Origin: Virgibacillus alimentarius
GTDB lineage: Bacteria; Bacillota; Bacilli; Bacillales; Amphibacillaceae
Assembly (NCBI RefSeq): GCF_000709085.1
Contig: NZ_JFBD01000002.1
Span: 1-50,339 of the forward strand
DNA length: 50,339 nt
Direction of reading: 5' to 3'
Below the pieces are notes generated by a model. That model ran no database searches and had not been told where the DNA came from. It was given only the letters and a program-made list of their open reading frames with translations. Shown here piece by piece: positions 8,851-17,609 of this stretch. Every line of letters begins with the position of its first letter. Within the stretch, counting starts at the first letter, position 1. Made by a program: the position numbers and the translations under genes.

Positions 8851-9027
8851 CTAACAACTTACAGATGATTTTATTCCATCTTCTGTGCACGATATTGAAG
8901 AAGATCGATCGCCATCCCTGACAATAAATTCAAATCCTATTAACCTTTGCGTATATTTAGGCACTTTATCTGTCGTGTTATATCTTACAGTTCCATCTTC
9001 ATAAAATTCTTTAATAAGATTCATCAT
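8851..9027 (-). CDS. Small tail-region protein, hypothetical
   Basis: 58 residues (MMNLIKEFYEDGTVRYNTTD...). Its ATG overlaps the stop of the Dit C-terminal-like gene (TGATGATG) and AAAGGTGG sits just before. Beta-rich, no membrane segment. It is the gene between the distal tail protein and the tail spike; function unknown. Confidence 0.75.
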   Translation of the reverse strand: MMNLIKEFYEDGTVRYNTTDKVPKYTQRLIGFEFIVRDGDRSSSISCTEDGIKSSVSC

Positions 9028-9359
9028 CACTTCCACCTTTCTGTGTATTCCACTTCTATCTGCATAGAAGGTATCGTTCTGATTAAATTGATTCCTGATT
9101 CAAAACTAAAAAAGTCAGCATATAACAGATCAATGGTTTTCATTTGCAATTTATCATTAATAAAGACTTTATTTTTTTCAAAATCAATTTTTATTACATC
9201 ATTCTTTTTAAAATCATAATGCAATCTCAATATTTCATCTTTTTTACTCAATTGTAGATAAGGCATATCTTCTTTCATAACTACTGTAACGAAAGGTTCT
9301 GCACCTGCATTTCCTTTAACCTCTATTTCTGTTGCTTGTGATATTTCTAACCAACGCAT
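9027..9359 (-). CDS. Distal tail protein C-terminal domain, separate gene
   Basis: 110 residues. The pattern EIEVKGNAGAEPFVTVVM, then a beta-rich stretch (KNDVIKIDFEKNKVFIND) and the ending IEVEYTERWK are what the C-terminal galectin-like half of siphovirus distal tail (Dit) proteins looks like. It lacks the Dit N-terminal half, which is encoded at 9873-10355; a coiled-coil gene lies between. Start ATG overlaps the preceding stop (TAATG). Domain assignment is by pattern memory, so moderate. Confidence 0.65.
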   Translation of the reverse strand: MRWLEISQATEIEVKGNAGAEPFVTVVMKEDMPYLQLSKKDEILRLHYDFKKNDVIKIDFEKNKVFINDKLQMKTIDLLYADFFSFESGINLIRTIPSMQIEVEYTERWK

Positions 9360-9892
9360 TATGCCCCACCCTCTGGGTCTGGTTCAGGTTCTTCCAATGC
9401 CTTGAGCCTTTCATCTATATCATCTAATAAGGTTTGCATAGTTGAAATGCTTTCCTTATTGGCTTGTAAGTCATTTTGAACACTTTTTATAGATTCATCA
9501 ATATTTGTTATATCTGTTTCAATATCACTAATGCTATTAGTGTTTTTAGTTATATTACTTTTGTTTGTACTAATGCTATCACTATTTTTATCAATATCAC
9601 TTGTGTTCGTGCTGATATTTGATTTATTCGTACTTATAGATTCAGTGTTAGAATTAATTTTTGATTCATTGCTATCAACATCAGAACGTAACCCTTTGAT
9701 ATCACTTTTAGCTTTATTTGAATCCTGTTTTAAAGTTGATACATCACTCTTAATAGAACTAATATTACTCTTGATTGCCTTTATTTCATCATCTATTTTA
9801 TCTGAATTTCGACCGAAATTTGCTAAGGTTGTATCAATTTCATCTGTCATTTCAGGTTTAACTAATTTTAAATTAGGGGTTGTTGTTGCCAT
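9359..9892 (-). CDS. Coiled-coil tail/baseplate fibre protein
   Basis: 177 residues. The N-terminus (MATTTPNLKLVKPEMTDEI) resembles the attachment segment of phage tail fibres and baseplate proteins; the rest is a long coiled coil of seven-residue units rich in Ser/Asn/Thr (SISTNKSNI, SDIDKNS), ending in an acidic tail. The gene starts inside the last 20 bases of the Dit N-terminal gene and its stop overlaps the start of the Dit C-terminal-like gene. Likely a trimeric fibre anchored at the baseplate. Confidence 0.7.
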   Translation of the reverse strand: MATTTPNLKLVKPEMTDEIDTTLANFGRNSDKIDDEIKAIKSNISSIKSDVSTLKQDSNKAKSDIKGLRSDVDSNESKINSNTESISTNKSNISTNTSDIDKNSDSISTNKSNITKNTNSISDIETDITNIDESIKSVQNDLQANKESISTMQTLLDDIDERLKALEEPEPDPEGGA

Positions 9893-10355
9893 TAACTAAT
9901 CCCTCCCACGTCATTCCTTCGTATTCTTCCCATGTGAATTTCTTTAGTGCTATGGTTTTCTTAGGTTCACCATATTTTCGAGGGTCAGGGCATAGGAAAT
10001 TTATTTTCAAGGTGGAGAAGGACACAATTTCCTGATCAGGAATTGCATCCCCTTCAACTATGGCATAATACGTTCGGTTAGGTCTATCATCAAAAACTAA
10101 TGGTTTTTCTTCATCTGTGATGAGCCAATCTGCCATTTCTTCTGTTTTATCTAGCAAGTCATCTTTGCTATCCCCTTCTATTCGTAGTTTAACAGGTATG
10201 ACCAATCCCTCTATTTCTTTTCCCGACACTTTTTCACCAATTTTATGAGGAACTTTCGTTTTATTTCTTTTGATTGGCGCCCAATAAGGTCTCTCCATTT
10301 CCAAAATACGAATATAAGGCTTTTTTATATTATTAAAGGTGAAATTACTCGACAT
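9873..10355 (-). CDS. Distal tail protein (Dit) N-terminal domain
   Basis: 160 residues starting MSSNFTFNNIKKPYIRILEM. This is the Sipho_tail/Dit N-terminal half that forms the hexameric ring at the tail tip (motifs VPVKLRIEGDS-like, LIFDDRPNRTYYA-like and FLCPDPRKYG). The protein stops right after the inter-domain linker (TWEEYEGMTWEGL) where a normal ~250-residue Dit would continue into its second domain. ATG overlaps the tape-measure stop (TAATG). Confidence 0.8.
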   Translation of the reverse strand: MSSNFTFNNIKKPYIRILEMERPYWAPIKRNKTKVPHKIGEKVSGKEIEGLVIPVKLRIEGDSKDDLLDKTEEMADWLITDEEKPLVFDDRPNRTYYAIVEGDAIPDQEIVSFSTLKINFLCPDPRKYGEPKKTIALKKFTWEEYEGMTWEGLVNGNNNP

Positions 10356-13300
10356 TATCCATCACCTCTGTAGCTCTTTCGTTTCTGTTGTTTTGTAACA
10401 TAAGGTTCAACCATCTTTCCTACTACATGACCATTCATGACTACTGCATAATCATGTTCTTGTTCAACTGCTCTAGCAATACGTTTCAATTCACTCAATA
10501 CTTCTTTATTGTGCTTTTCATCTTTAAATCCTAGTGCATCTCCTGTTCTTTCCCAGATCGCCTGTTGGCTTTTTCTTTTGGCAGGGTCATGACTAATGAC
10601 TGATTCTGCCCAACCACCCTCTGCAATCCAAGCCAACTGTTTGCGGTTAATGCCAAATGCACCATCAGCATAGCCGACATAAGATTTTCCTTGCGCAAGA
10701 GCACGAATGCCCGGAACATTAAACACGTTTCCATATCTTGACTTGATGTAATTAATGGCGGCTACAGCATTATGCACAGGATTCATAATGTCATCCATAC
10801 CTGACTTTTTGTGAGCATTAAATGTAGGTTGAATTGTCTGCATAAGACCCATAGATGGTGTACCACGTTTCCAGTTTATATCCCATTTATTAACGGTACT
10901 CGGTCCAGTTCTTCCTCCTGATTCTTTCATTGCGATTGTTTCTAATGCATTTTGCCATGCTTTAGGTACTCCTGTTACCGCTATTGCTTTAGCAATCCAC
11001 TGTTTGACATTTCCTGTTGCATTAGCACCAGAACCAAAATCAAAACTTTCTGTTTCACCTTTGATAAAGCTAACAGCGCCATCTTTGACTTTCTTGGCAA
11101 GACCTTTTGCCATCTTTCCAATAAACTCAACACCACTTGGCATTTTAAAACCTAGATAATCAAGTGCTTTATTTAATAATAACTTAGGTTTTGTGATGTA
11201 ATCCCAAACGTTAGGTGCTTTTGCTTTCTTCATTTCATTTACATTAGAACCTTGAGAAACTGCACCACCAATTTGATAATCATATGTTCCATCTTCATAC
11301 TTAGGTATAGAATCAAATAGGTTTCTTGTGTTTTTAGCTGATAAAACGTGAGTTCCTTTTTCTCCGTAGGTCAATGTAGGTTTATCAGGACTTAAATAGT
11401 GATTTCCATCAGGTGTAGAAATTAATTCGCTCCCTTTATTACTTCCCTTACCATCACCAACCCACATTAAACCGCCTTTATGACCTGCACCTTTAGTTCC
11501 TTTAGCAAACTTAGGTACATCCCATTCAGGTACTTTGGATTTAACACCAATTTTCCCTAATACCCAATTCACACCACCAATAACACCATTTACCCCTTTT
11601 CCTAATGTTTCAGCTAATTTATTCGTTACTTTCTTAACCCCACTCATGACTTTGGATGCCATGTTTCCAATTCCATCACCGATTCTGCCCGGTAATTTTT
11701 TAGCTGCATCCACAATGTCTGTGAATGTACTTTTAACATTGTCAAATACTTTGCTGAATACCTCTGACGTTTTCTTTTTGATATTATTCCAAGCGTTTTT
11801 AACACCATCAAAAGTATTTTTAACAGCGTTCGTAACATTACTTTTTATATTACTAAAGATATTCTTAGCCGTATTGAAAACCTTATTAAAAATAGACTTC
11901 GTTGTATTAAAAAGGTTATTCCAGATGCTTTTAACTTTATTAAAAATGCTTGTAACTAAATTAGAAATGGTATTTTTTATGGAGTTCCATATCTTACTTA
12001 ATAGGTTCTTGATGTTATTGGTAATATTAGAAATGGTGCTTTTCATGTTATTAAATCTTTTTTTTACAAAATTAACGATTTTACTAACGATTTTACTAAA
12101 AAATGAATAAATTTGATTCCATATTTTGCTTATAACGTTTTTGATCTTTGTTGTGATCGAGGAAACAAACTCCCTCATAATATTAAAACGCTTCTTAACA
12201 AAATTAACTATTTTAGAAACTATTTTATTAAAGAATGATGATATAGCATTCCAAACTTTATTTATAACGTTTTTTATGCCATTATTTATACTTGAAACGG
12301 TATTCTTCATACCGTTAAACATTTTCTTGACAAAGGTCGTTATCCAAGTAACAACTTTATTAAAAATATTTTTTATTCCATTCCAGACCCTAGAAAATAT
12401 ATTCTTAAATGGACTGGCAAAGGCTTTTGCACCTTTTAGCAACTTACCGAATAAAGATAACTGAATAAAGTTCCATAAAAACTTAATAGCACCCTTGAAT
12501 ATATCTTTGATGCCTTCCCACATCTTGGAAAAGTCGCCTGTAAATAATCCTGAAAAGGTCTTGATCAATCCTTGGATGAATTGTAGACCCCCATTGACAA
12601 CACCTTTTATGTTACCCCAGACGCTTTTTGCAATGGCTAACATTGCCTTAAACGCCCCACCTAGTATCGTTTTTAGGATAGGGAAGGTTTTTCGGAAGAT
12701 AGCCATAAGGAAATTCATCACAGGACTAACAACAGTTTTAATGGAATTAAACACATTTCTAAATGCTTGTAATATCTGGGTTCCGTTTGAATCCCAGAAG
12801 GCCTTCATTTGCGCTATCTTTTCTTTAAAAAAACTGACTACTGTTCCGATAGCATTAGAAACATGGGTTTTCATGGTTTGAAACCCTGTTTTCATTCCGT
12901 TAAGAAATGCTTGAATCTGTGGGTTAGTTGTCAAGAACTCTTTGATACCTGATACCGCATTTAAAAAGGCATCCTTTAACCGATTAACAACATTTCTAAA
13001 CGTCTCCGATTTATTATAGGCTGTTACAAATCCTAAGGTAAGAGCTGACAATACGGTTATAACAATTCCAATAGGATTTGTTAATCCTACAAATCCTTTC
13101 TTTAAAATTGGAAGTAAGCCACCCATTTTTCCAACTTTGGTTATCGCTTTCCCAATAACTGTGGTAAATGGACCGAATACTTTCATTAGTGTTCCTAGCG
13201 CTATACTTATAGGGCCTATTGCTACTGCTAAACCACTAAATAATCCAACCATCTTTTTGACAGGTGGGTCTAGTCCGCTAAACCATTTAATCAATTCGCT

Positions 13301-14221
13301 TACTTTTGATGCAACTGCTTCAAAAGCATTTTCTATCTTGCTTTGAATTTGTGGCATGTTAGCAAGTACCCAATCAAGGAACTTTTGAAGGTATGGTAAA
13401 ACCGCTAATCCAATTTCACGACCAACTGCACCTAAAGCACGCTTCGCACTATCCATGGAATCCTGAAATTTAACTGATGCTTGAATCTGATCCTCAGACA
13501 TAACAATACCTAATTCTTGCGCTTTCGTTTTAGCCTCTTCTATTGATAACGCACCATCTTCTAAAGCAGGCAATAATTGACGTGCCATTCTTGTGCCAAA
13601 TAATTCCGTTGCTAAACCTGCTCTTTCTTGTCCATTTTCCATTTCCGATAAACTCTGAATGGATTGTGCAAACGCATCTTCGGTACTTAATGTTCCATTT
13701 TCGACATCTTCTAGGTTAATCCCTAGTGCCTCAAGAGCACTTGCATATTTTTCGTTGCCCTGAACCGCTAATCCCATTCGTTGGTTTAATCGACCAACTG
13801 CTTTTTCCATTTGTTCTTGGCTTAGACCATTTTGAGATGCCCAATAGTCCATCTCTTGATAAAATTTAGTTGATACGCCCATTTGTTGAGAATGCTTGTG
13901 AATGTGATCAGCATTACCTGTGATCTTGCTTGTTAGAGCAAGCAGTGAACCACCTAAGGCTACAGCTGCCCCACCTACAATGGCAGACATTTTTGTCCAT
14001 TTTTTCCCGAATCCCTGAACCTTGCCACCCAGATCGGAAATGCGTTGTCCTTGTCTTTGGAATGTGTCTCCTGCTTTCAGCCAACCTTTTGACATTCCTT
14101 GCGTTGCTTGTTCTGAACTTTTTTTCAAGCCACTAAAGTCTTTCTTCATGTCATTTACAACAGCTTTTACTCCACTTGAATTAGCAACAAAAGAAGCCAT
14201 TAACTCTCTTACATTAGCCAA
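10355..14221 (-). CDS. Tape measure protein with lytic transglycosylase domain
   Basis: 1288 residues, TTG start behind GGGAGG. The N-terminus has the phage tail tape measure core (QMGVSTKFYQEMDYWA), then hydrophobic helices (about 330-410), and between about 590 and 800 tandem ~45-residue repeats with FF/KIVNFVKKRFN blocks; the DNA under them is visibly repetitive (about 11940-12370). Around residues 1075-1180 there is an SLT transglycosylase domain (ETIAMKESGGRTG with catalytic Glu, later MGLMQTI and AAINYIKSRYG), which opens peptidoglycan during DNA entry. Sets tail length. Confidence 0.95.
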   Translation of the reverse strand: MANVRELMASFVANSSGVKAVVNDMKKDFSGLKKSSEQATQGMSKGWLKAGDTFQRQGQRISDLGGKVQGFGKKWTKMSAIVGGAAVALGGSLLALTSKITGNADHIHKHSQQMGVSTKFYQEMDYWASQNGLSQEQMEKAVGRLNQRMGLAVQGNEKYASALEALGINLEDVENGTLSTEDAFAQSIQSLSEMENGQERAGLATELFGTRMARQLLPALEDGALSIEEAKTKAQELGIVMSEDQIQASVKFQDSMDSAKRALGAVGREIGLAVLPYLQKFLDWVLANMPQIQSKIENAFEAVASKVSELIKWFSGLDPPVKKMVGLFSGLAVAIGPISIALGTLMKVFGPFTTVIGKAITKVGKMGGLLPILKKGFVGLTNPIGIVITVLSALTLGFVTAYNKSETFRNVVNRLKDAFLNAVSGIKEFLTTNPQIQAFLNGMKTGFQTMKTHVSNAIGTVVSFFKEKIAQMKAFWDSNGTQILQAFRNVFNSIKTVVSPVMNFLMAIFRKTFPILKTILGGAFKAMLAIAKSVWGNIKGVVNGGLQFIQGLIKTFSGLFTGDFSKMWEGIKDIFKGAIKFLWNFIQLSLFGKLLKGAKAFASPFKNIFSRVWNGIKNIFNKVVTWITTFVKKMFNGMKNTVSSINNGIKNVINKVWNAISSFFNKIVSKIVNFVKKRFNIMREFVSSITTKIKNVISKIWNQIYSFFSKIVSKIVNFVKKRFNNMKSTISNITNNIKNLLSKIWNSIKNTISNLVTSIFNKVKSIWNNLFNTTKSIFNKVFNTAKNIFSNIKSNVTNAVKNTFDGVKNAWNNIKKKTSEVFSKVFDNVKSTFTDIVDAAKKLPGRIGDGIGNMASKVMSGVKKVTNKLAETLGKGVNGVIGGVNWVLGKIGVKSKVPEWDVPKFAKGTKGAGHKGGLMWVGDGKGSNKGSELISTPDGNHYLSPDKPTLTYGEKGTHVLSAKNTRNLFDSIPKYEDGTYDYQIGGAVSQGSNVNEMKKAKAPNVWDYITKPKLLLNKALDYLGFKMPSGVEFIGKMAKGLAKKVKDGAVSFIKGETESFDFGSGANATGNVKQWIAKAIAVTGVPKAWQNALETIAMKESGGRTGPSTVNKWDINWKRGTPSMGLMQTIQPTFNAHKKSGMDDIMNPVHNAVAAINYIKSRYGNVFNVPGIRALAQGKSYVGYADGAFGINRKQLAWIAEGGWAESVISHDPAKRKSQQAIWERTGDALGFKDEKHNKEVLSELKRIARAVEQEHDYAVVMNGHVVGKMVEPYVTKQQKRKSYRGDG

Positions 14222-14257
14222 ACTCTTACCTCCCTTCTGTTATTTATTTTGTTTGTC

Positions 14258-14644
14258 TTATTCTTCAAAATCCCACTTATAAACTTTTTTTAGCTTTGGT
14301 TTCTTAGGTTGTTTTGGCATTAACATATCTTCAAATTCTTTCTTCGCCTTTAAAAATTTCTTATCTGGCTTACCATAGGCAGGTTGAGAAAAGACATTTG
14401 ATAAATAATTAATCCACATCTCTATTTGTTTCTTTTCATCTTCCTGCTTTTCTTTTTCAAGTGTCATATCCATATATTTTAATAATTCAACCGCAGGACT
14501 ATTCACAACCTCTTTGCGACCGCCTAATTGCTTAGATAATTTATAAATAAATGCTTCCTCTAGGCTTGCATTGTTTCCGCTTGTTGTGCCTGATTCCGTC
14601 TGATCTTGAATACATTCGTTAGTTTTTTGGTTGTGGCTAAAGAC
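14258..14644 (-). CDS. Tail assembly chaperone T domain (reached by -1 frameshift)
   Basis: The frame is open from the slippery site at 14644 to the stop at 14258 (128 residues from GTC at 14644) and overlaps the end of the G gene. A GTG at 14506 with no good ribosome-binding site is the only internal start of note, so translation is expected as a G-T fusion of about 275 residues, as in lambda and many Gram-positive siphophages. The product ends KPKLKKVYKWDFEE; basic and helical, it would contact the tape measure. Confidence 0.75.
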   Translation of the reverse strand, partial: VFSHNQKTNECIQDQTESGTTSGNNASLEEAFIYKLSKQLGGRKEVVNSPAVELLKYMDMTLEKEKQEDEKKQIEMWINYLSNVFSQPAYGKPDKKFLKAKKEFEDMLMPKQPKKPKLKKVYKWDFEE

Positions 14645-15084
14645 TTTTTTGCTCGGTTCACCAACTTTTGAATGTCATTTACTTCAATCACTGCATCATA
14701 AATATCAAATACATCAACTGACTTTTGCGCCATTAAAGTGTCATACTCAACATCAGATAAGATAGCCAACAACTCAAAAGCTTTATTAGGTATGTTTACT
14801 AGAAGAACATCAAACGCACCTAACAAGGATTGCATGATTCTATTTCCTGATTCTTCTTGTAACTGTTCTTCTGTTTTATCTCCTTGTTCTTCTTCGCTTG
14901 TTTCTTGTGCACTATCAAATATTTCAACTAACAAGTTCCTTAGGTTTTCGTCTTGTTCAGCAATCTTTAAAATATCGTTCACTACCACCATTGCTTTTGA
15001 TATTTGCCATAGGCTTACTTCTTCAACCTCATGTTGAATTGTTTCTACTGTATTGTCCTCTTTAACTTTTAAATTTACTTTCAT
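14560..15084 (-). CDS. Tail assembly chaperone G
   Basis: 174 residues, starts MKVNLKVKEDNTVETI, mostly helical with an acidic loop (TSEEEQGDKTEEQ). Position between major tail protein and tape measure, length, and the overlapping open -1 frame with a slippery heptamer identify it as the G-type chaperone that keeps the tape measure soluble. ATG follows GGAGG. Confidence 0.85.
   Translation of the reverse strand: MKVNLKVKEDNTVETIQHEVEEVSLWQISKAMVVVNDILKIAEQDENLRNLLVEIFDSAQETSEEEQGDKTEEQLQEESGNRIMQSLLGAFDVLLVNIPNKAFELLAILSDVEYDTLMAQKSVDVFDIYDAVIEVNDIQKLVNRAKKSLATTKKLTNVFKIRRNQAQQAETMQA
14644..14650 (-). promoter_or_regulatory. Programmed -1 frameshift site A AAA AAG
   Basis: In the G frame the minus strand reads GCA AAA AAG TCT, giving the heptamer A AAA AAG, the same as in E. 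coli dnaX. After a -1 slip the next codon is GTC and no stop occurs until 14258. The G stop codon is at 14560-14562, about 80 bases further. Confidence 0.8.
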
Positions 15085-15112
15085 TGATTAATCCTCCTGA
15101 AATTGTGATAAA

Positions 15113-15141
15113 AGAAAAAAGAGCAGGGATTTCCCTACTCT
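15113..15141 (-). terminator. Terminator after collagen-like gene
   Basis: On the minus strand AGAGTAGGG pairs with CCCTGCTCT (one G-U), followed by TTTTTTC. It lies within the late operon, between the collagen-like gene and the tail chaperones, so it is probably partial. Confidence 0.8.
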
Positions 15142-15150
15142 TTATGATTA

Positions 15151-15732
15151 TTACTCTGTTCCTCCACTTCCATCATCAGCGATTAATTCTTTTAGCTTAG
15201 TAACTTCTTCCTCGGTGAATTGTGGTTCTGCATCTTTACCATCTGCACCGTCTTTTCCTGCTGGACCTGTGTCACCAGTGTCGCCTTTAGGACCTTTTAA
15301 AGATGCAAGCCATTCTTCTTCTGTGCCTTCAAAACCGTTGTCAACTGCCACTTGATATGCCGATTTACCATCTTTTCCATCAGCCCCTGGGTCTCCCTTT
15401 TCACCATCTTTCCCATCAGTTCCGGGGTCTCCTTTTTCCCCTTTATCCCCTTTTAAATTAGATTCTTTACTCCATTTATCATTAGATTTTTTATATAAAT
15501 CTCCGTTCGTTGCGTTTAAATAAACATCTCCATTTTTACCTGCATCTGCACTTGGTTCACCTTCTGCAACTAAAAATTCCATGCCTGAACCACCTCCTGC
15601 TATTCCTACAACTGGCAAAGGATTATCGACTGAAATTTCTACTGGGTTTCCATCTTTATCATAAAATTGTGGCAATCCCATTGTAGAACCAAGAATTTTC
15701 GTATACAGCACGTCTTTATCTACTTCTGCCAT
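15151..15732 (-). CDS. Collagen-like virion protein
   Basis: 193 residues. The central part is a Gly-X-Y repeat (GDKGEKGDPGTDGKDG) of collagen type that trimerises; it is flanked by an N-terminal attachment segment (MAEVDKDVLYTKILGSTMG) and a short C-terminal helix (EEEVTKLKELIADDG). Coded between the major tail protein and the tail chaperones, so probably a fibre or decoration on the tail tube, or a head fibre misplaced by gene order. ATG follows GGAGG. Confidence 0.8.
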   Translation of the reverse strand: MAEVDKDVLYTKILGSTMGLPQFYDKDGNPVEISVDNPLPVVGIAGGGSGMEFLVAEGEPSADAGKNGDVYLNATNGDLYKKSNDKWSKESNLKGDKGEKGDPGTDGKDGEKGDPGADGKDGKSAYQVAVDNGFEGTEEEWLASLKGPKGDTGDTGPAGKDGADGKDAEPQFTEEEVTKLKELIADDGSGGTE

Positions 15733-15838
15733 TCTATAAACCCTCCTTTGAAAATAATATTAATTTTAATTATGATAACGCTATCCAATCATTCCCCGAT
15801 TATGCTAGCTAATCCTATTTGAAGTGACTGAATAGCGT

Positions 15839-16438
15839 TTATTGGTTTGGGGTTTCTTCGCCTCCGTCATTGCCACCATCTCCACCATCATTGCCATCAT
15901 CTGCATTAGGGTCAACTCCACCACGATAGAAAAAGTTACCTTCTTTTGCTGCATCAAATCCTTCACGTGGTGCCATAGCAAGAGTGATTGGAACATTACC
16001 TTGTTCGCCAGAAAATTCTCTTTCAAATCCTTCTGTTGATGATGCATTATAAATGACCCAATCCCTACTTTTCTCACTTTCCGGAAGTGATCTAGGATGA
16101 ATTGTCACTTTATATCCTTTAGGTTTAGAGCCAATAGGCGCATCTGTAACTCCACCGCCTTCAACTTCTACGGTTGATGCAAGTGCAACGTCTAAAATCT
16201 TTGCATCCTCCTGACCTGCGGAAATGGTAATTTCACCTTCCCAGCCCGATAATCGTCTTTCAACTACCGTTTCTCCAAAATCAATAAAAGTAAATTCAGT
16301 ATAAGAAGGTGTCAGATTTAAAGAACCACCTTCTGCTTGAAGATATTCCTTTCCATCAAATCTGATTATATCTCCCGATTCATTATCTTCTAGCGTTATA
16401 GTCGCCGCTCCGAATACATATTCTTTATCTTGTTCCAT
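15839..16438 (-). CDS. Major tail (tube) protein
   Basis: 199 residues, start MEQDKEYVFGAATITLEDN. Beta-rich; the order after connector genes and before the chaperones fits the tail tube subunit. The C-terminus ends in a Gly/Asp/Asn-rich tail (DPNADDGNDGGDGGNDGG), perhaps the stub of a surface domain. Between this gene and the next (15733-15838) a long-armed inverted repeat (AACGCTAT...ATAGCGTT) has no T-run and no assigned role. Confidence 0.8.
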   Translation of the reverse strand: MEQDKEYVFGAATITLEDNESGDIIRFDGKEYLQAEGGSLNLTPSYTEFTFIDFGETVVERRLSGWEGEITISAGQEDAKILDVALASTVEVEGGGVTDAPIGSKPKGYKVTIHPRSLPESEKSRDWVIYNASSTEGFEREFSGEQGNVPITLAMAPREGFDAAKEGNFFYRGGVDPNADDGNDGGDGGNDGGEETPNQ

Positions 16439-16856
16439 TTGTCGTTTCCTCCTTTGATTCTATTAAATCAACGTCAAAATTGACGCTATATTCCATAACC
16501 CCTTTATTCACACCAACACGCAAAATGTCACTACTGGCAGTTATCAGGAAAACATGATAACGCTTATCTAAAAGCGTTATACCATCCCTTTTATAACTTG
16601 TAGTGACATTAAAATTTTCTTTTTTATGAAGTATATCGAATACCTTATGAGCAAGTGTTTCAGCGTAATCCCAATCACTAGATCTAATATAGACCTGATA
16701 AGAAGGATATCTATAATTGGTATCATATTTATCGGGCTTTGAACCACCTGTTGAATAAACCGTACCGGTATGATCATCAGCAGTTCTATAATTAATTGAC
16801 CAATTTAAGTCAGGTATTTCCTTTTCTAGGATTCTCATTAAAGGCTTCTGAATCAT
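16425..16856 (-). CDS. Tail terminator/minor capsid protein
   Basis: 143 residues, start MIQKPLMRILEKEIPDLNW. Mixed alpha/beta, ends VNFDVDLIES. The slot between the HK97 gp10-like gene and the major tail protein is that of the tail terminator, which closes the tail tube at the head side. Overlaps both neighbours by a few bases, so translation is coupled. Family assignment rests mostly on position. Confidence 0.65.
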   Translation of the reverse strand: MIQKPLMRILEKEIPDLNWSINYRTADDHTGTVYSTGGSKPDKYDTNYRYPSYQVYIRSSDWDYAETLAHKVFDILHKKENFNVTTSYKRDGITLLDKRYHVFLITASSDILRVGVNKGVMEYSVNFDVDLIESKEETTNGTR

Positions 16857-17275
16857 AATTTATCACTTAGTATTCGCTCTAATATCCTTATATTCATGAT
16901 GTCATAATCTTCTTCAATCGCTCTTACTGCATTTTCCAGATACTTCTGTCCTGGGGCATAACCTCTCCACGAAGGTTTATTTGCAGTTCCTTCACCAATT
17001 CCGGGTTCTTCGTGCCTTCTTAACGCATATTCGACATTAGTTCCACCTCTAACAATGATTTCATCTCCATTTTTAACCGCTTGATCAAAGTTGATAGAAT
17101 CCTCCAATGTACCTTCGTCGTGGTGTACTAATGCCTTCGCACCTTCTTCTGCAAGCAAACCAAACTTCGAGTATTCTTCTAGGATGATATTATCTGTTTG
17201 ATCTGATATTTTTTGTAACTGTTCAATGAATTCATCCAACCCATCCCATTCAATCTTAAAAACCTCTTTAGCCAT
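16853..17275 (-). CDS. HK97 gp10-like tail completion protein
   Basis: 140 residues, start MAKEVFKIEWDGLDEFIEQL. Features of the HK97-gp10 family: long N-terminal helix, the YALRRHEEPG stretch and a C-terminal YLENAVRAIEEDYD helix. The ATG at 17275 is chosen over a TTG at 17281 on ribosome-binding-site distance (GGACGG, nine bases). Overlaps the stop of the preceding gene. Confidence 0.75.
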   Translation of the reverse strand: MAKEVFKIEWDGLDEFIEQLQKISDQTDNIILEEYSKFGLLAEEGAKALVHHDEGTLEDSINFDQAVKNGDEIIVRGGTNVEYALRRHEEPGIGEGTANKPSWRGYAPGQKYLENAVRAIEEDYDIMNIRILERILSDKL

Positions 17276-17609
17276 TTGCAAACACCGTCCGATAATGAAC
17301 TTTATCCCCTAATAGATTTATGATCTCTTCTGTCGATTCGACTATTCCGTTTCCTTCTTTGCCACTCACAGTAGTATAAGTAACTTCTGTACCATCTTTG
17401 AGTTCAACGTTTGCAGGTAAATCAATCTCCACATTAACTTGACGCTCTTTTCCATCTTTGTCAATAATTACATTTGACCTCAATTGAACTCTCGCTTTTG
17501 ACTTAACCTCTTTTGTAACAGGTCTACCATAATCATCAGTTATAGGTTCCCCATTATCATCCAACACAGGCACATGTGCGGTTATTTCGCTTTTCATAGG
17601 CGGTCTCAT
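17268..17609 (-). CDS. Head-tail stopper protein
   Basis: 113 residues, start MRPPMKSEITAHVPVLDDNG, beta-barrel-like pattern. Position just after the adaptor is that of the stopper (SPP1 gp16-like) that prevents DNA leak from the filled head. Start ATGA overlaps the previous stop. The name rests on position and rough fold. Confidence 0.6.
   Translation of the reverse strand: MRPPMKSEITAHVPVLDDNGEPITDDYGRPVTKEVKSKARVQLRSNVIIDKDGKERQVNVEIDLPANVELKDGTEVTYTTVSGKEGNGIVESTEEIINLLGDKVHYRTVFANG

Noticed and set aside
9400-9880. Regularly repeated short DNA motifs suggesting a CRISPR array
   Set aside because: Repeats are in-frame heptads of a coiled-coil gene; no conserved repeat with unique spacers, and none elsewhere in the window.
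9531-9899. Plus-strand Leu/Val-rich ORF opposite the coiled-coil fibre gene
   Set aside because: Antisense of the heptad repeats; looks like membrane helices only by composition.
11535-12110. Plus-strand ORF of 191 codons opposite the tape measure gene
   Set aside because: Shadow of the repetitive Asn/Lys/Phe-rich tape measure; no ribosome-binding site and low-complexity product.
14258-14506. Separate 82-codon gene starting at a GTG
   Set aside because: No ribosome-binding site; the frame is open upstream to a slippery heptamer, so it is the T part of a frameshift fusion.
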